Source: JBQCHF01 sp051954955
Lineage (GTDB): Bacteria > Actinomycetota > Actinomycetes > Motilibacterales > Motilibacteraceae
Length of the DNA stretch: 27,194 bases
Direction of reading: 5' to 3'
Assembly (NCBI GenBank): GCA_051954955.1
Contig: JBQCHF010000111.1
Span: forward strand, 1 to 27,194
The notes beneath the pieces were generated by a model. It saw only the letters and a list, made by a program, of their open reading frames with translations. It had not been told where the DNA came from and ran no database searches. Of the stretch, positions 1-7,656 are shown piece by piece. Made by a program: the position numbers and the translations under genes. Each line of letters begins with the position of its first letter. The stretch's first letter is position 1.

Positions 1-332
1 CAACGGCGCTGGGGCCGGGAGCAGCGGGCGCGGACCCGAGTTGGCGGGGCGGCCTGCGGACGGGCCCACAAGAACAACCCGATGGGGTGAGGGTGCCCCT
101 GAGCCAATCGGTTTGGCTCAGGGGCACCCTCACCCAATCAAGACGATCATGACCGGCCGTGGTGGACCTGGGGAACCGGCAGCCGGCCGCCGGGCGCGCC
201 CCGCGCGGGGCCATCCCGTCACCAGCGCTGTTGAGGTGTGCTGAGCGTGTCCGCAGGGGCCGGCGCTGCGCAACAAGTACGTCACGGGCGCCTCGGTCCC
301 CACGAAGCGACTCAGGGGTGCCTCCACGCGCG
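1..332. other. Leader region upstream of glnE
   Basis: I see no convincing gene in this stretch. It holds one striking element, the long hairpin at 81-139 described separately. Short open frames that enter from here are continuations of the glnE frame or GC-driven shadows. The promoter of glnE should lie between the hairpin and 333, but I cannot point to a clear -35/-10 pair. In mycobacteria a second glutamine synthetase gene (glnA2) lies directly upstream of glnE; whether that holds here cannot be seen. Confidence 0.5.
81..139. terminator. Long near-perfect hairpin, probable bidirectional terminator
   Basis: Positions 85-107 pair perfectly with 113-135 (23 bp) around a 5-nt loop, TCGGT. After one G/A mismatch (84/136) three more pairs form (81-83 with 137-139). 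No T-run follows on either strand, as is common for actinobacterial terminators. It would end transcription from an upstream gene just off the window, before the glnE promoter. A protein-binding or attenuation role is possible but has no specific support. Confidence 0.6.
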
Positions 333-3300
333 ATGCGCGAGACTTCCCCCGTGGCAGAGGGCGACCGGCAGCGCACCAGCAGCGGGCGGCTGGCCCGGCT
401 CGGGTTCGTCGACGTCGAGCGCACGGCCCGGCTGCTCGACGGCGGGGCGCTGGTGGCGCCGGAGAACGGAGGCCCGCTGGGGGAGGAGCTGCTGGAGGCG
501 CTGGCCGCCGCGGCCGACCCCGACGCCGCGGTGCTCGGGCTCACCCGGCTGGTGGAGGCGCTCGGCTCCGACGCCGCGGCCCTGCGTGCGGCACTGGGCG
601 ACGACGAGGAGCTGCGCGACCGGCTGGCCGCGGTGCTCGGCGCCAGCCTCGCCCTCACCGACCACCTCGCCCGCCACCCGCATGACTGGCGGCTGATCGC
701 CGGAGCGAGCCAGGACAGCCCCGAGCCTGCCGCCGTCCGCGCCTGGCTGCTCGAGGCGGTGGGCGCGGACCCTGCGGGGAGCGCTCCCACCACCGATCCG
801 GCGCGGACGCTGGAGGGTCTCGACCCTCCCGACGCGCTGCGGGTCGCCTACCGGCGCCGCCTGCTCGACCTCGCCGCGCGCGACCTCACCGGGGTCACCG
901 ATGTGGCCGCCGCCGCGGCCGAGCTCGCCGACCTCGCGGCAGCCACCCTGGACGCCGCGCTGGCCGTTGCGCGCGCCGAGCTGCCGCCCGACGCCGCCCC
1001 CTGCCGGCTCGCGGTCATCGGCATGGGCAAGTGCGGCGGCCGGGAGCTGAACTACGTCAGCGACGTCGACGTCGTCTTCGTCGCCGAGCCGGCCGACGGC
1101 GGGGACGAGACCGACGCCCTGCGCACCGCCACCCGGCTGGCCAGCGGGCTCATGCGGGTGTGCAGCGCCGCCACCGCCGAGGGCACGATCTGGCCGGTGG
1201 ACGCGAACCTGCGCCCGGAGGGCAAGGACGGCCCCCTGGTGCGCACGCTCGCCAGCCACCGGGCCTACTACGAGCGGTGGGCCAGGACCTGGGAGTTCCA
1301 GGCCCTGCTCAAGGCCCGTCCGGTGGCCGGGGACGTGGAGCTCGGCCAGCAGTACGCCGCCACGATCCTGCCGCTGGTGTGGCAGGCCGCCGAGCGCCCC
1401 AACTTCGTGCCCGACGTGCAGCAGATGCGCCGCCGGGTGGAGGAGCACATCCCGGCGGCCGAGGCCGACCGCCAGCTCAAGCTGGGCCCGGGCGGGCTGC
1501 GCGACGTCGAGTTCTCCGTGCAGCTGCTGCAGCTCGTGCACGGTCGCGCCGACGACCGGCTGCGCAGCGGCAACACCCTGGAGGCCCTGGAGGAGCTGAG
1601 CACCCACGGCTACGTCGGCCGCGACGACGCCGCCGAGCTCGACCGCGCCTACCGGTTCCTGCGCTCGATGGAGCACCGGATCCAGCTGCACCGGCTGCGC
1701 CGCACCCACGTGGTGCCCGACGACCAGGCCGACCTGCGCCGGCTGGGGAGGTCGCTCGGCTTGCGCTCCGACCCGGCGTCGGAGGTCGTCGCCGTGTGGC
1801 GCCGGCACGGCCGCGAGGTGCGCCGGCTGCACGAGAAGCTGTTCTACCGCCCGCTTCTCGACGCCGTGGCCCGGCTCGCGCCGGAGGAGGTCCGGCTCAG
1901 CCCGGCTGCCGCCGAGGCCCGGCTGCGCGCCCTCGGCTACGCCGACCCCGAGGGGGCCCTGCGGCACATCTCCGCCCTCACCAGCGGCGTGAGCCGGCGG
2001 GCGGCCATCCAGCGCACCCTGCTGCCGGTGCTGCTGGGCTGGTTCGCCGACGCCCCCGACCCCGACGCCGGCCTGCTGGCCTTCCGTCAGGTGAGCGAGG
2101 CGCTGGGCAGCACCCACTGGTACCTGCGGGTGCTGCGCGACGAGGGGGCCACCGCCGAGCGGATGGCGCGCATCCTGTCCACCAGCCGCTACGCCGTCGA
2201 GCTGCTGCTGCGCGCCCCCGAGGCCGTGCAGCTGCTCGCCGACGACGACGAGCTGGTGCCGCGCGGGCGGGCGGCGCTGCTGGACGAGGCGCTGGCCTCC
2301 GCCCGCCGCTACGACGACCCGGTCCAGGGCGTCACCGCCGTGCGCGCCGTGCGCCGCCGCGAGCTGTTCCGCACCGCGGTGGCCGACCTGCTCGGGCTGC
2401 TGGACGTGCGCGGCGTGGGCGATGCCCTCACCGACGTCGCCGTGGCCACCATCGCCGGCGGCCTGGATGCCGCCACCCGCGCCGTGGAGGCCGAGCGCCG
2501 CAGCCCGCTGCCCACCCGGCTGGCCGTGATCGGCATGGGCCGGCTGGGCGGGCACGAGCTCGGCTACGGCAGCGACGCGGACGTCCTGCTGGTGCACGAC
2601 CCGCTGCCCGGCGCCGACGAGCAGGACGCGCACGGCGCCGCGCTGGCCGTCGTCCAGGAGCTGCGCCGGCTGCTCGCCCTCCCGGCCCCCGACCCGCCGC
2701 TGCTGCTGGACGCCGACCTGCGTCCCGAGGGCCGCAACGGCCCGCTCGTGCGCACCCTCGGCTCCTACGCCGCCTACTACCGGCGCTGGTCGCTGACCTG
2801 GGAGGCCCAGGCGCTGCTGCGGGCCGCGCCGGTGGCCGGCGACCCGGCGCTGGGGGCGGAGTTCCTGGCCCTGGTCGAGCCGCTGCGCTACCCGCGCAGC
2901 GGGCTGTCCGAGCACGACGTGCGCGAGGTGCGCCGGCTCAAGGCCCGGATGGAGGCCGAGCGGCTGCCGCGCGGCGCCGACCCGTCGCTGCACACCAAGC
3001 TCGGCCGCGGCGGCCTGTCCGACGTCGAGTGGACCACGCAGCTGCTGCAGCTGCGCCACGCCGGGCAGGTGCCGGCGCTGCGGACCTCGCGCACCCTGGA
3101 CGCGCTGGCGGCCGCCGTCGACGCCGGGCTGCTCGCCGCCGAGGACCGCGACGTGCTGGCCGAGGCGTGGTGCACCGCCACCCGGCTGCGCAACGCAGTG
3201 TCACTGGTGCGCGGACGCTCCAGCGACCTGCTCCCCACCGATGTGGGCGAACTGGCCGGCATCGCACGCGCGGTCGGTTACCCTCCGGGGTCGACCGGCG

Positions 3301-3371
3301 CTGTCCTCGACGACTACCGCCGGGTGGTGCGACGGGCCAGAGCCGTCGTGGAGAGGACCTTCTACGCATGA
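333..3371 (+). CDS. glnE: Bifunctional glutamine synthetase adenylyltransferase / adenylyl-removing enzyme
   Basis: Adds AMP to, and removes it from, a tyrosine of type I glutamine synthetase, tuning ammonia assimilation to nitrogen status in the cytoplasm. The 1012-residue protein has the family's two-fold architecture. An N-terminal nucleotidyltransferase (removase half) carries GMGKCGGRELN at about 230-240 and the acidic pair D244/D246; a C-terminal one (transferase half) carries GMGRLGGHELG at about 734-744 and D748/D750. Each is followed by an all-helical domain with a KLGxGGLxDVE motif. Both metal-binding acidic pairs are intact, so both activities should be present. The start is uncertain: ATG 333 and GTG 351 are both in frame and neither has a strong ribosome binding site; longer versions add an unlikely Arg/Pro-rich leader. 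The stop overlaps the next start (ATGA), suggesting coupled translation. Its presumed target, glnA, lies convergently at the right end of the window. Confidence 0.96.
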   Translation: MRETSPVAEGDRQRTSSGRLARLGFVDVERTARLLDGGALVAPENGGPLGEELLEALAAAADPDAAVLGLTRLVEALGSDAAALRAALGDDEELRDRLAAVLGASLALTDHLARHPHDWRLIAGASQDSPEPAAVRAWLLEAVGADPAGSAPTTDPARTLEGLDPPDALRVAYRRRLLDLAARDLTGVTDVAAAAAELADLAAATLDAALAVARAELPPDAAPCRLAVIGMGKCGGRELNYVSDVDVVFVAEPADGGDETDALRTATRLASGLMRVCSAATAEGTIWPVDANLRPEGKDGPLVRTLASHRAYYERWARTWEFQALLKARPVAGDVELGQQYAATILPLVWQAAERPNFVPDVQQMRRRVEEHIPAAEADRQLKLGPGGLRDVEFSVQLLQLVHGRADDRLRSGNTLEALEELSTHGYVGRDDAAELDRAYRFLRSMEHRIQLHRLRRTHVVPDDQADLRRLGRSLGLRSDPASEVVAVWRRHGREVRRLHEKLFYRPLLDAVARLAPEEVRLSPAAAEARLRALGYADPEGALRHISALTSGVSRRAAIQRTLLPVLLGWFADAPDPDAGLLAFRQVSEALGSTHWYLRVLRDEGATAERMARILSTSRYAVELLLRAPEAVQLLADDDELVPRGRAALLDEALASARRYDDPVQGVTAVRAVRRRELFRTAVADLLGLLDVRGVGDALTDVAVATIAGGLDAATRAVEAERRSPLPTRLAVIGMGRLGGHELGYGSDADVLLVHDPLPGADEQDAHGAALAVVQELRRLLALPAPDPPLLLDADLRPEGRNGPLVRTLGSYAAYYRRWSLTWEAQALLRAAPVAGDPALGAEFLALVEPLRYPRSGLSEHDVREVRRLKARMEAERLPRGADPSLHTKLGRGGLSDVEWTTQLLQLRHAGQVPALRTSRTLDALAAAVDAGLLAAEDRDVLAEAWCTATRLRNAVSLVRGRSSDLLPTDVGELAGIARAVGYPPGSTGAVLDDYRRVVRRARAVVERTFYA

Positions 3372-4777
3372 GCGGCACCGCGGGGCGCACGGTCCGGCTC
3401 GTCGACGTGCTGCGCCACCGCGAGGTCGCCGGCCTGGTCAGCGGCCAGGTCCTCAGCGACTGGGGCGACCAGATCGCCCGGGTGGCTCTGGCAATGCTCA
3501 TCCTGCGGGAGTACGACAGCGCCCTGCTGGCGGCCCTCGTCTTCGCCGTCTCCTACGCCCCGGGCATGCTGGGCGCGGCGCTGCTCGGCCCGCTGGCCGA
3601 CCGGCTGCCCCGCCGCGAGGTGCTGGTCGCCTGCGACGTCGCCCGCGGCCTGCTGCTGGTGGTCCTCGCCCTGCTCTCGGTGCGCGGCGCGCCGGTCCTG
3701 CTCCTGCTCGCGGTGCTGCTGGTCGCCCAGCTCATCGAGGCCCCGTTCACCTCCGCCCGGCGTGCGCTGCTGGCTGACCTGCTGCCGGACCCGGCGCGCT
3801 ACTACGCCGCCGAGGGGCTCATGCGCGTGCTCCACCAGGCCGACCAGGCGGTGGGCTTCGTCCTCGGCGGCGCGGTGGTGGCACTCGTCGGCGCCGAGTC
3901 CGGGCTACTGCTCGACGCCGTCAGCTTCGGGGTCAGCGCCGTGCTCGTGCTGGCCCTGGTCCGTCGCCGGCCCGCCGCGCTGAACTCCAGCCCCGGGCTG
4001 CGCGGCTTCGTCGCCGAGCTGGCCGAGGGCGGCCGGCTGGTCCGGCACGACGCCCGGCGCCGCGCGCTGCTGCTCGTCGGCTGGGGGTCGACGGTGTTCC
4101 TGGCGGCCCCGGAGGGTGCCGGTCTGGCCTACGCCCGCGCCCACGGCGGCGGCGCGCTGGCCGGGGGGCTCCTGCTCGCCGCGCTCCCGCTCGGGGCGGC
4201 CATCGGCGCTGCGGTCATCCTCCGCCGGCCCCCGGCCGAGCAGCTCGGCCTGGTGCTGCCGCTGGCCGTCACCGGGGCCACCGTGCTGCTCGGCGCCGCC
4301 GTGGACCCGCCGGTCGCCGTCGCCGTGGTGCTGTGGGCGGTCAGCGGGGCCTGCCAGGGCTTCATGCTCACCCTCATCGCCACGCTCGTGATGATCACCC
4401 CGGCGGAGGCGCGCGGACGGGTCAACGGTCTCGCGTCCGCGGGCTTCGCGACCGCGGGCGCCGCCTCCTTCGCCCTGGCCGGCTGGCTGTCGGACCGTAC
4501 TACGCCGGCGTTCGCCGTCACCCTGGCCGGCGTGCTCGGCCTGGCGGTGCTCGGCCTGGCCGCGCGAGCGTGGCCGGAGGCCGCGCTGCGCCGCGCGGTC
4601 CTCAGCGCCGAGGCGCGCGTCGCGGCGGGCGAGCCGCCGGCGCGAGGATCCTTCGAGGGCGACGCCGACGCCGACACCGCCGGCGCCGGTGTTCCTGCGC
4701 CCGCAGCGGTCCGGCAGGCCGCCATCGCGATCCCGGAGCCGCGCACCGCCGCGGTGACCAGCAGCGAACCGGTCTGA
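3368..4777 (+). CDS. MFS transporter, substrate unknown
   Basis: A 469-residue membrane protein of the major facilitator superfamily, probably a proton-driven exporter. About 10-12 hydrophobic segments fill residues 15-410. The motif-A loop between TM2 and TM3 reads GPLADRLPRREV, and the start (SGQVLSDWGDQIARVALAML) is typical of the exporter-like MFS_3/EntS-type group. A hydrophilic tail rich in Ala, Pro and Asp, about 55 residues long, follows the last membrane segment and is probably disordered and cytoplasmic. The ATG overlaps the glnE stop by four bases, so the two are very likely co-transcribed. No functional link to nitrogen control is evident, and the substrate cannot be predicted. 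Confidence 0.9.
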   Translation: MSGTAGRTVRLVDVLRHREVAGLVSGQVLSDWGDQIARVALAMLILREYDSALLAALVFAVSYAPGMLGAALLGPLADRLPRREVLVACDVARGLLLVVLALLSVRGAPVLLLLAVLLVAQLIEAPFTSARRALLADLLPDPARYYAAEGLMRVLHQADQAVGFVLGGAVVALVGAESGLLLDAVSFGVSAVLVLALVRRRPAALNSSPGLRGFVAELAEGGRLVRHDARRRALLLVGWGSTVFLAAPEGAGLAYARAHGGGALAGGLLLAALPLGAAIGAAVILRRPPAEQLGLVLPLAVTGATVLLGAAVDPPVAVAVVLWAVSGACQGFMLTLIATLVMITPAEARGRVNGLASAGFATAGAASFALAGWLSDRTTPAFAVTLAGVLGLAVLGLAARAWPEAALRRAVLSAEARVAAGEPPARGSFEGDADADTAGAGVPAPAAVRQAAIAIPEPRTAAVTSSEPV

Positions 4778-4881
4778 GCCGGCACCGCTCGCCAGGCCGT
4801 TCGCCTCTTCCGCGCGGGCCGTGTCCCGACCAGCCTGCAGGCGACAGGAGCCGCACTCGAGGCGACAGCGGGAGGTCCGGG

Positions 4882-5505
4882 GTGGCAGGCGATCCGGGCG
4901 ACCGCCCGCACCTGGCGGCCGACCCGCAGCGCACCGTCCGGCACCCGCGGAGCACGCCGCGCGGCTACCCGCACGAACTCGAGCGCGACGTCGTCCTGGC
5001 CGACGGCCGGACCGTGCACGTGCGCCCGGTGGTGCCGCAGGACCTGCCGGCGCTGCGGGCCGCGCTGCAGGCCGCCGAGCCCTCGCTGGTGCACTCGCGC
5101 TTCCTCGGCGCCGCGCCCCCGGACCGGCTGATCGCGCGCCGGGTCCGGGCGATGGACTACCGCCGCGACCTGGCCCTGGTGGTCCTCGACCCCGAGCAGC
5201 GGCTGGTCGGGGAGGTGGAGTACGCCGGCAGCACCCCCGGCGAGGCCGACCTCGCCATCGCCCTGGCGCCGGACTGGCAGGGCGCGGGCTTGGGCACCTC
5301 GCTGGTGCGCTTGCTCGCCCTGGCCGCCCGCGAGCGCGGGGTGCGCCGCCTCACCGCGGTGTTCGCCCCTGGCAACGCCGCCGTCGCGCGGCTGCTCGAC
5401 GGCGTCGGGGTGCCGGTGAGCCGAGGGCGCGCCGACGGCCTCGGCGTGATCGAGCTGGACCTGCTGGCCGTGCCGGTACCCCCGCCGCCGCCCGTCACGT
5501 CCTGA
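4882..5505 (+). CDS. GNAT-family N-acetyltransferase
   Basis: A 207-residue protein with a single GNAT fold that should transfer an acyl group from acyl-CoA to an amine; the acceptor is unknown. The acyl-CoA pyrophosphate-binding motif A is visible as QGAGLG at 133-138, preceded by a beta-strand reading EADLAIALAPDW. The GTG start at 4882 is chosen because GGAGG at 4871-4875 lies 6 nt upstream; the open frame runs further upstream but overlaps the MFS gene out of frame. The C terminus ends in a proline run (PVPPPPP). It follows the MFS gene after 104 nt in the same direction and may belong to the same transcript. Confidence 0.85.
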   Translation: MAGDPGDRPHLAADPQRTVRHPRSTPRGYPHELERDVVLADGRTVHVRPVVPQDLPALRAALQAAEPSLVHSRFLGAAPPDRLIARRVRAMDYRRDLALVVLDPEQRLVGEVEYAGSTPGEADLAIALAPDWQGAGLGTSLVRLLALAARERGVRRLTAVFAPGNAAVARLLDGVGVPVSRGRADGLGVIELDLLAVPVPPPPPVTS

Positions 5506-5520
5506 CTGCCCGCCCTGACC

Positions 5521-5542
5521 GCCCCGCCTGAGCGGCCGGGGC
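5521..5542. terminator. Short GC hairpin after the acetyltransferase gene
   Basis: GCCCCG (5521-5526) pairs with CGGGGC (5537-5542), 15 nt after the GNAT stop codon. No T-run follows. It could end the glnE-MFS-GNAT transcript, but six-base GC stems are frequent by chance in this genome. Confidence 0.25.
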
Positions 5543-5584
5543 GTGCAGGCTCAACTGCGTCAGGTGGCAGCCGACACATGCTTC

Positions 5585-5953
5585 ATGCGGGTGGAGGTGA
5601 CCAGGGCCGGTGCCGGCGGCCCGGACGTGCGCACGGCGATGAGCGGGCCGCGGCGGGTGTGGGTGCGCGAGGTCGTCCTGCACTGCGCGGACATCGACGA
5701 CGCCGCCGCGCTCGCCGCCGTGGTGGCCGCCCTGCCCGGCGCGGACGGCCCCGACCGCGCGGTCGGCGGCGGCTGGCAGGTGCGCCTGGAGGTCGAGGTG
5801 ACCGCTCAGCGCAGCTGGGAGTCGCCGGAGCAGACCGGGCGGCGGGGGGCGCGGATCCTGCTCACCGCCTACGAGGACGAGCGCGCTCGCCGGGCCGAGC
5901 GGGTCCGGCGCGCCGGGCGCGCCGACCCGGACGAGCTGGCCCGGACGCGCTGA
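5585..5953 (+). CDS. Small conserved-looking hypothetical protein
   Basis: A 122-residue soluble protein I do not recognise. It has a mixed alpha/beta look (WVREVVLHCADIDD, then GGWQVRLEVEVTAQ), no signal peptide or membrane segment, and a highly charged Arg/Glu C terminus (ERARRAERVRRAGRADPDEL) that may form a helix. Codon use matches its neighbours. The start is unsure: ATG 5585 is used here; GTG 5543 and ATG 5639 are in frame and none has a good ribosome binding site. The stop codon sits at the edge of a 15-nt tandem repeat. The protein faces the ABC1-family gene tail to tail. Confidence 0.6.
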   Translation: MRVEVTRAGAGGPDVRTAMSGPRRVWVREVVLHCADIDDAAALAAVVAALPGADGPDRAVGGGWQVRLEVEVTAQRSWESPEQTGRRGARILLTAYEDERARRAERVRRAGRADPDELARTR

Positions 5954-6040
5954 CCTGCCGCACGCCGACCTGCCGCCAGCCGACCTGCCGCCAGCCGACC
6001 TGCAGCGAGCCGACCTGCAGCGAGCCGACCTAGAGCGGCC
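5952..6040. repeat. 15-nt tandem repeat, about 5.9 copies, between convergent genes
   Basis: Units begin GACCTG and repeat at 5952, 5967, 5982, 5997, 6012 and 6027. Copies 2 and 3 are identical (GACCTGCCGCCAGCC), copies 4 and 5 are identical (GACCTGCAGCGAGCC), and copies 1 and 6 are diverged. The array begins in the stop codon of the small + gene and runs through the stop codon of the minus-strand ABC1-family gene at 6030-6032. In one plus-strand frame each unit reads Ala-Asp-Leu-x-x. Confidence 0.9.
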
Positions 6041-7295
6041 CCGCCTCGTCCAGGACGTCGTCGAGGATGCGCCGCATCGGCACGGTGGCCCCCAGCGACG
6101 AGGCCAGCGCCAGGGTTCCCATGACCGCGCGGTGCTCGAGCAGGTAGGACGGCGGGAACCGCAGCCGGGACACGCCCTCCAGCGCCGCGCCGGGGTCGGT
6201 CCATCGGCTGGCGGAGGTGGAGAGCCACTCCGTGCTGAAGGTGAACTCGGGCTGGGTCCAGATCCGGGTGTCGACGTCGAGCAGGTCCATCAGCGCCTCG
6301 GTGCTCGTGGCCTCGTCGGCCAGCCCGGCCTCCACCCATGCCTGCCGGATCTCCTCGCCCTTGTCCGACGCGGCGTAGGAGGCGGTGGTGGCGAACAGCT
6401 GGGTGAACAGGCCCGCCCCGGCGCCCACCGACCCGAAGTCGAGCACCCCGAGCCGGCCGTCGGGCATCAGGCGGAAGTTCCCCGGGTGCGGGTCGGCGTG
6501 GATCGCGAAGACCCGGCGCGGGGAGGCGAAGGTGAACTCGCACAGCATGCTGCCGGCGGCGTCGCGCTGCTCCCGGCTGCCACGCGAGACGATCTCGGTG
6601 AACGGCATCCCGTCGAGCCACTCGGTGACCAGCACCGACTCCGAGGCGTGCACGACCGCCGGCACGTGCACGAAGCTGTCCTGCCAGCCCTGGGCGAAGC
6701 GGTGCATCCAGCCCGCCTCGAACTCGTAGTCGAGCTCCTCGGTGAGCCGGGCGGCGTGCTCGTCCAGCAGGGCCCGCAGGTCCAGCGACGGCAGCAGCCG
6801 GCTCAGCAGCGGCGACATGGCGCGCAGCTGGGCCATGTCCGAACGGACCGCTCGCGGCGCGTCGGGGTAGCGCAGCTTGACCGCGACCGGCCGGCCGTCG
6901 GTCCAGGTGGCCCGGTGGACCTGGCCGAGGCTGGCCGCGGCCACCGCCTGCTCCTCCACCTCCACGCCCGCGGGCAGGACCGAGAGCAGCGGGGCGACCT
7001 TGGCGAACGCCAGCGGGTCGGCCTGCTCGTAGAGGCGGCTGAGCGACTCGAGCTTGTCGGCGAGCTCGGGCGGCAGGGCGGAGGAGAACACCGCCAGCGC
7101 CTGGCCGAACTTCATCGCCGGGCCGCGGACCTTGGCCAGGGTCGTGACCAGGGCGTCGACGCTGGCCTGGGTGGCTTTGTCGTAGGCCGCCGTCCGGTCG
7201 GCGCCCAGCGCGGCCCGGCCGGCGGCTCCGGCCATCCGGGCACCGGCTCCCAGCGGGACACCTGCCAGCGACACCGCGCGACGCACCAGACCCAC
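6030..7295 (-). CDS. ABC1/AarF/UbiB-family atypical kinase-like protein
   Basis: A 421-residue member of the ABC1 (ADCK/UbiB) family, atypical kinase-like ATP-binding proteins linked elsewhere to quinone or other prenyl-lipid metabolism. The family hallmarks are in order: KFGQ (62-65, the inhibitory KxGQ motif), the Ala-rich loop AAASLGQVH (119-127), the ATP-binding lysine in VAVK (K140), DPHPGN (268-273, catalytic loop) and DFG (286-288). No membrane helix is obvious. The GTG start at 7295 is chosen because a purine-rich stretch complementary to 7307-7317 lies about 11 nt upstream; the much longer open frame reads into low-complexity Arg/Pro sequence. It is divergent from the cyclic-di-GMP gene. 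The true substrate is unknown. Confidence 0.88.
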   Translation of the reverse strand: MGLVRRAVSLAGVPLGAGARMAGAAGRAALGADRTAAYDKATQASVDALVTTLAKVRGPAMKFGQALAVFSSALPPELADKLESLSRLYEQADPLAFAKVAPLLSVLPAGVEVEEQAVAAASLGQVHRATWTDGRPVAVKLRYPDAPRAVRSDMAQLRAMSPLLSRLLPSLDLRALLDEHAARLTEELDYEFEAGWMHRFAQGWQDSFVHVPAVVHASESVLVTEWLDGMPFTEIVSRGSREQRDAAGSMLCEFTFASPRRVFAIHADPHPGNFRLMPDGRLGVLDFGSVGAGAGLFTQLFATTASYAASDKGEEIRQAWVEAGLADEATSTEALMDLLDVDTRIWTQPEFTFSTEWLSTSASRWTDPGAALEGVSRLRFPPSYLLEHRAVMGTLALASSLGATVPMRRILDDVLDEAGPL

Positions 7296-7656
7296 CGTGC
7301 CGACCGTCCCTTCTCCCAGCCGCCCGCCCGGCGGACGCCGGTCGGGCGATTGCCAGCGCCTCGACCGTTCCCGCGCGGCGTGCGCACGTCGTCCTCCCAC
7401 GGTCGCACAGCGGCGCCAGCTCGGCGCGTCGGGACGCCGGCCGTGGGCCCGGGAGCGGACCGGTGGGCGGTCGGGACCGTGTTCCTGCCCGGCGTAGTGC
7501 GATCGGCTCATGCGCCGGGCCGCCGCGGACGATTCCATGGAACGTCCACGGTGGGCGACGAGCGTCGACAGCCCGGGAGCCGGGCGCCGCGCGGCGCCCG
7601 ACGACGGCCACGACGAGCAGCAGCGGGCACGGGGGCCTAGCAGGGGAGGGGAGCAC
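7296..7656. promoter_or_regulatory. Divergent intergenic region with an interrupted palindrome
   Basis: This 361-nt gap separates the divergent ABC1-family and GGDEF-EAL genes and must hold both promoters. At 7527-7547 GGACG and CGTCC flank a 10-bp perfect palindrome, TTCCATGGAA, offset by one base (7532). This could be an operator. I see no convincing -35/-10 pair on either strand and no supported gene. A strong GA-rich ribosome binding site for the right-hand gene ends the region. Confidence 0.3.

Noticed and set aside
41..244. Small gene in the left leader
   Set aside because: The frame crosses the long hairpin, has no ribosome binding site and gives a Gly/Arg/Pro-rich peptide.
312..3059. 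Long minus-strand open frame (915 codons) opposite glnE
   Set aside because: It is rich in Gly, Gln, Val and Arg without any domain and is the mirror of glnE codon bias in a very GC-rich genome. glnE itself has full-length motifs.
5952..6040. CRISPR array
   Set aside because: The units are directly adjacent 15-mers without spacers, and no cas gene is present.
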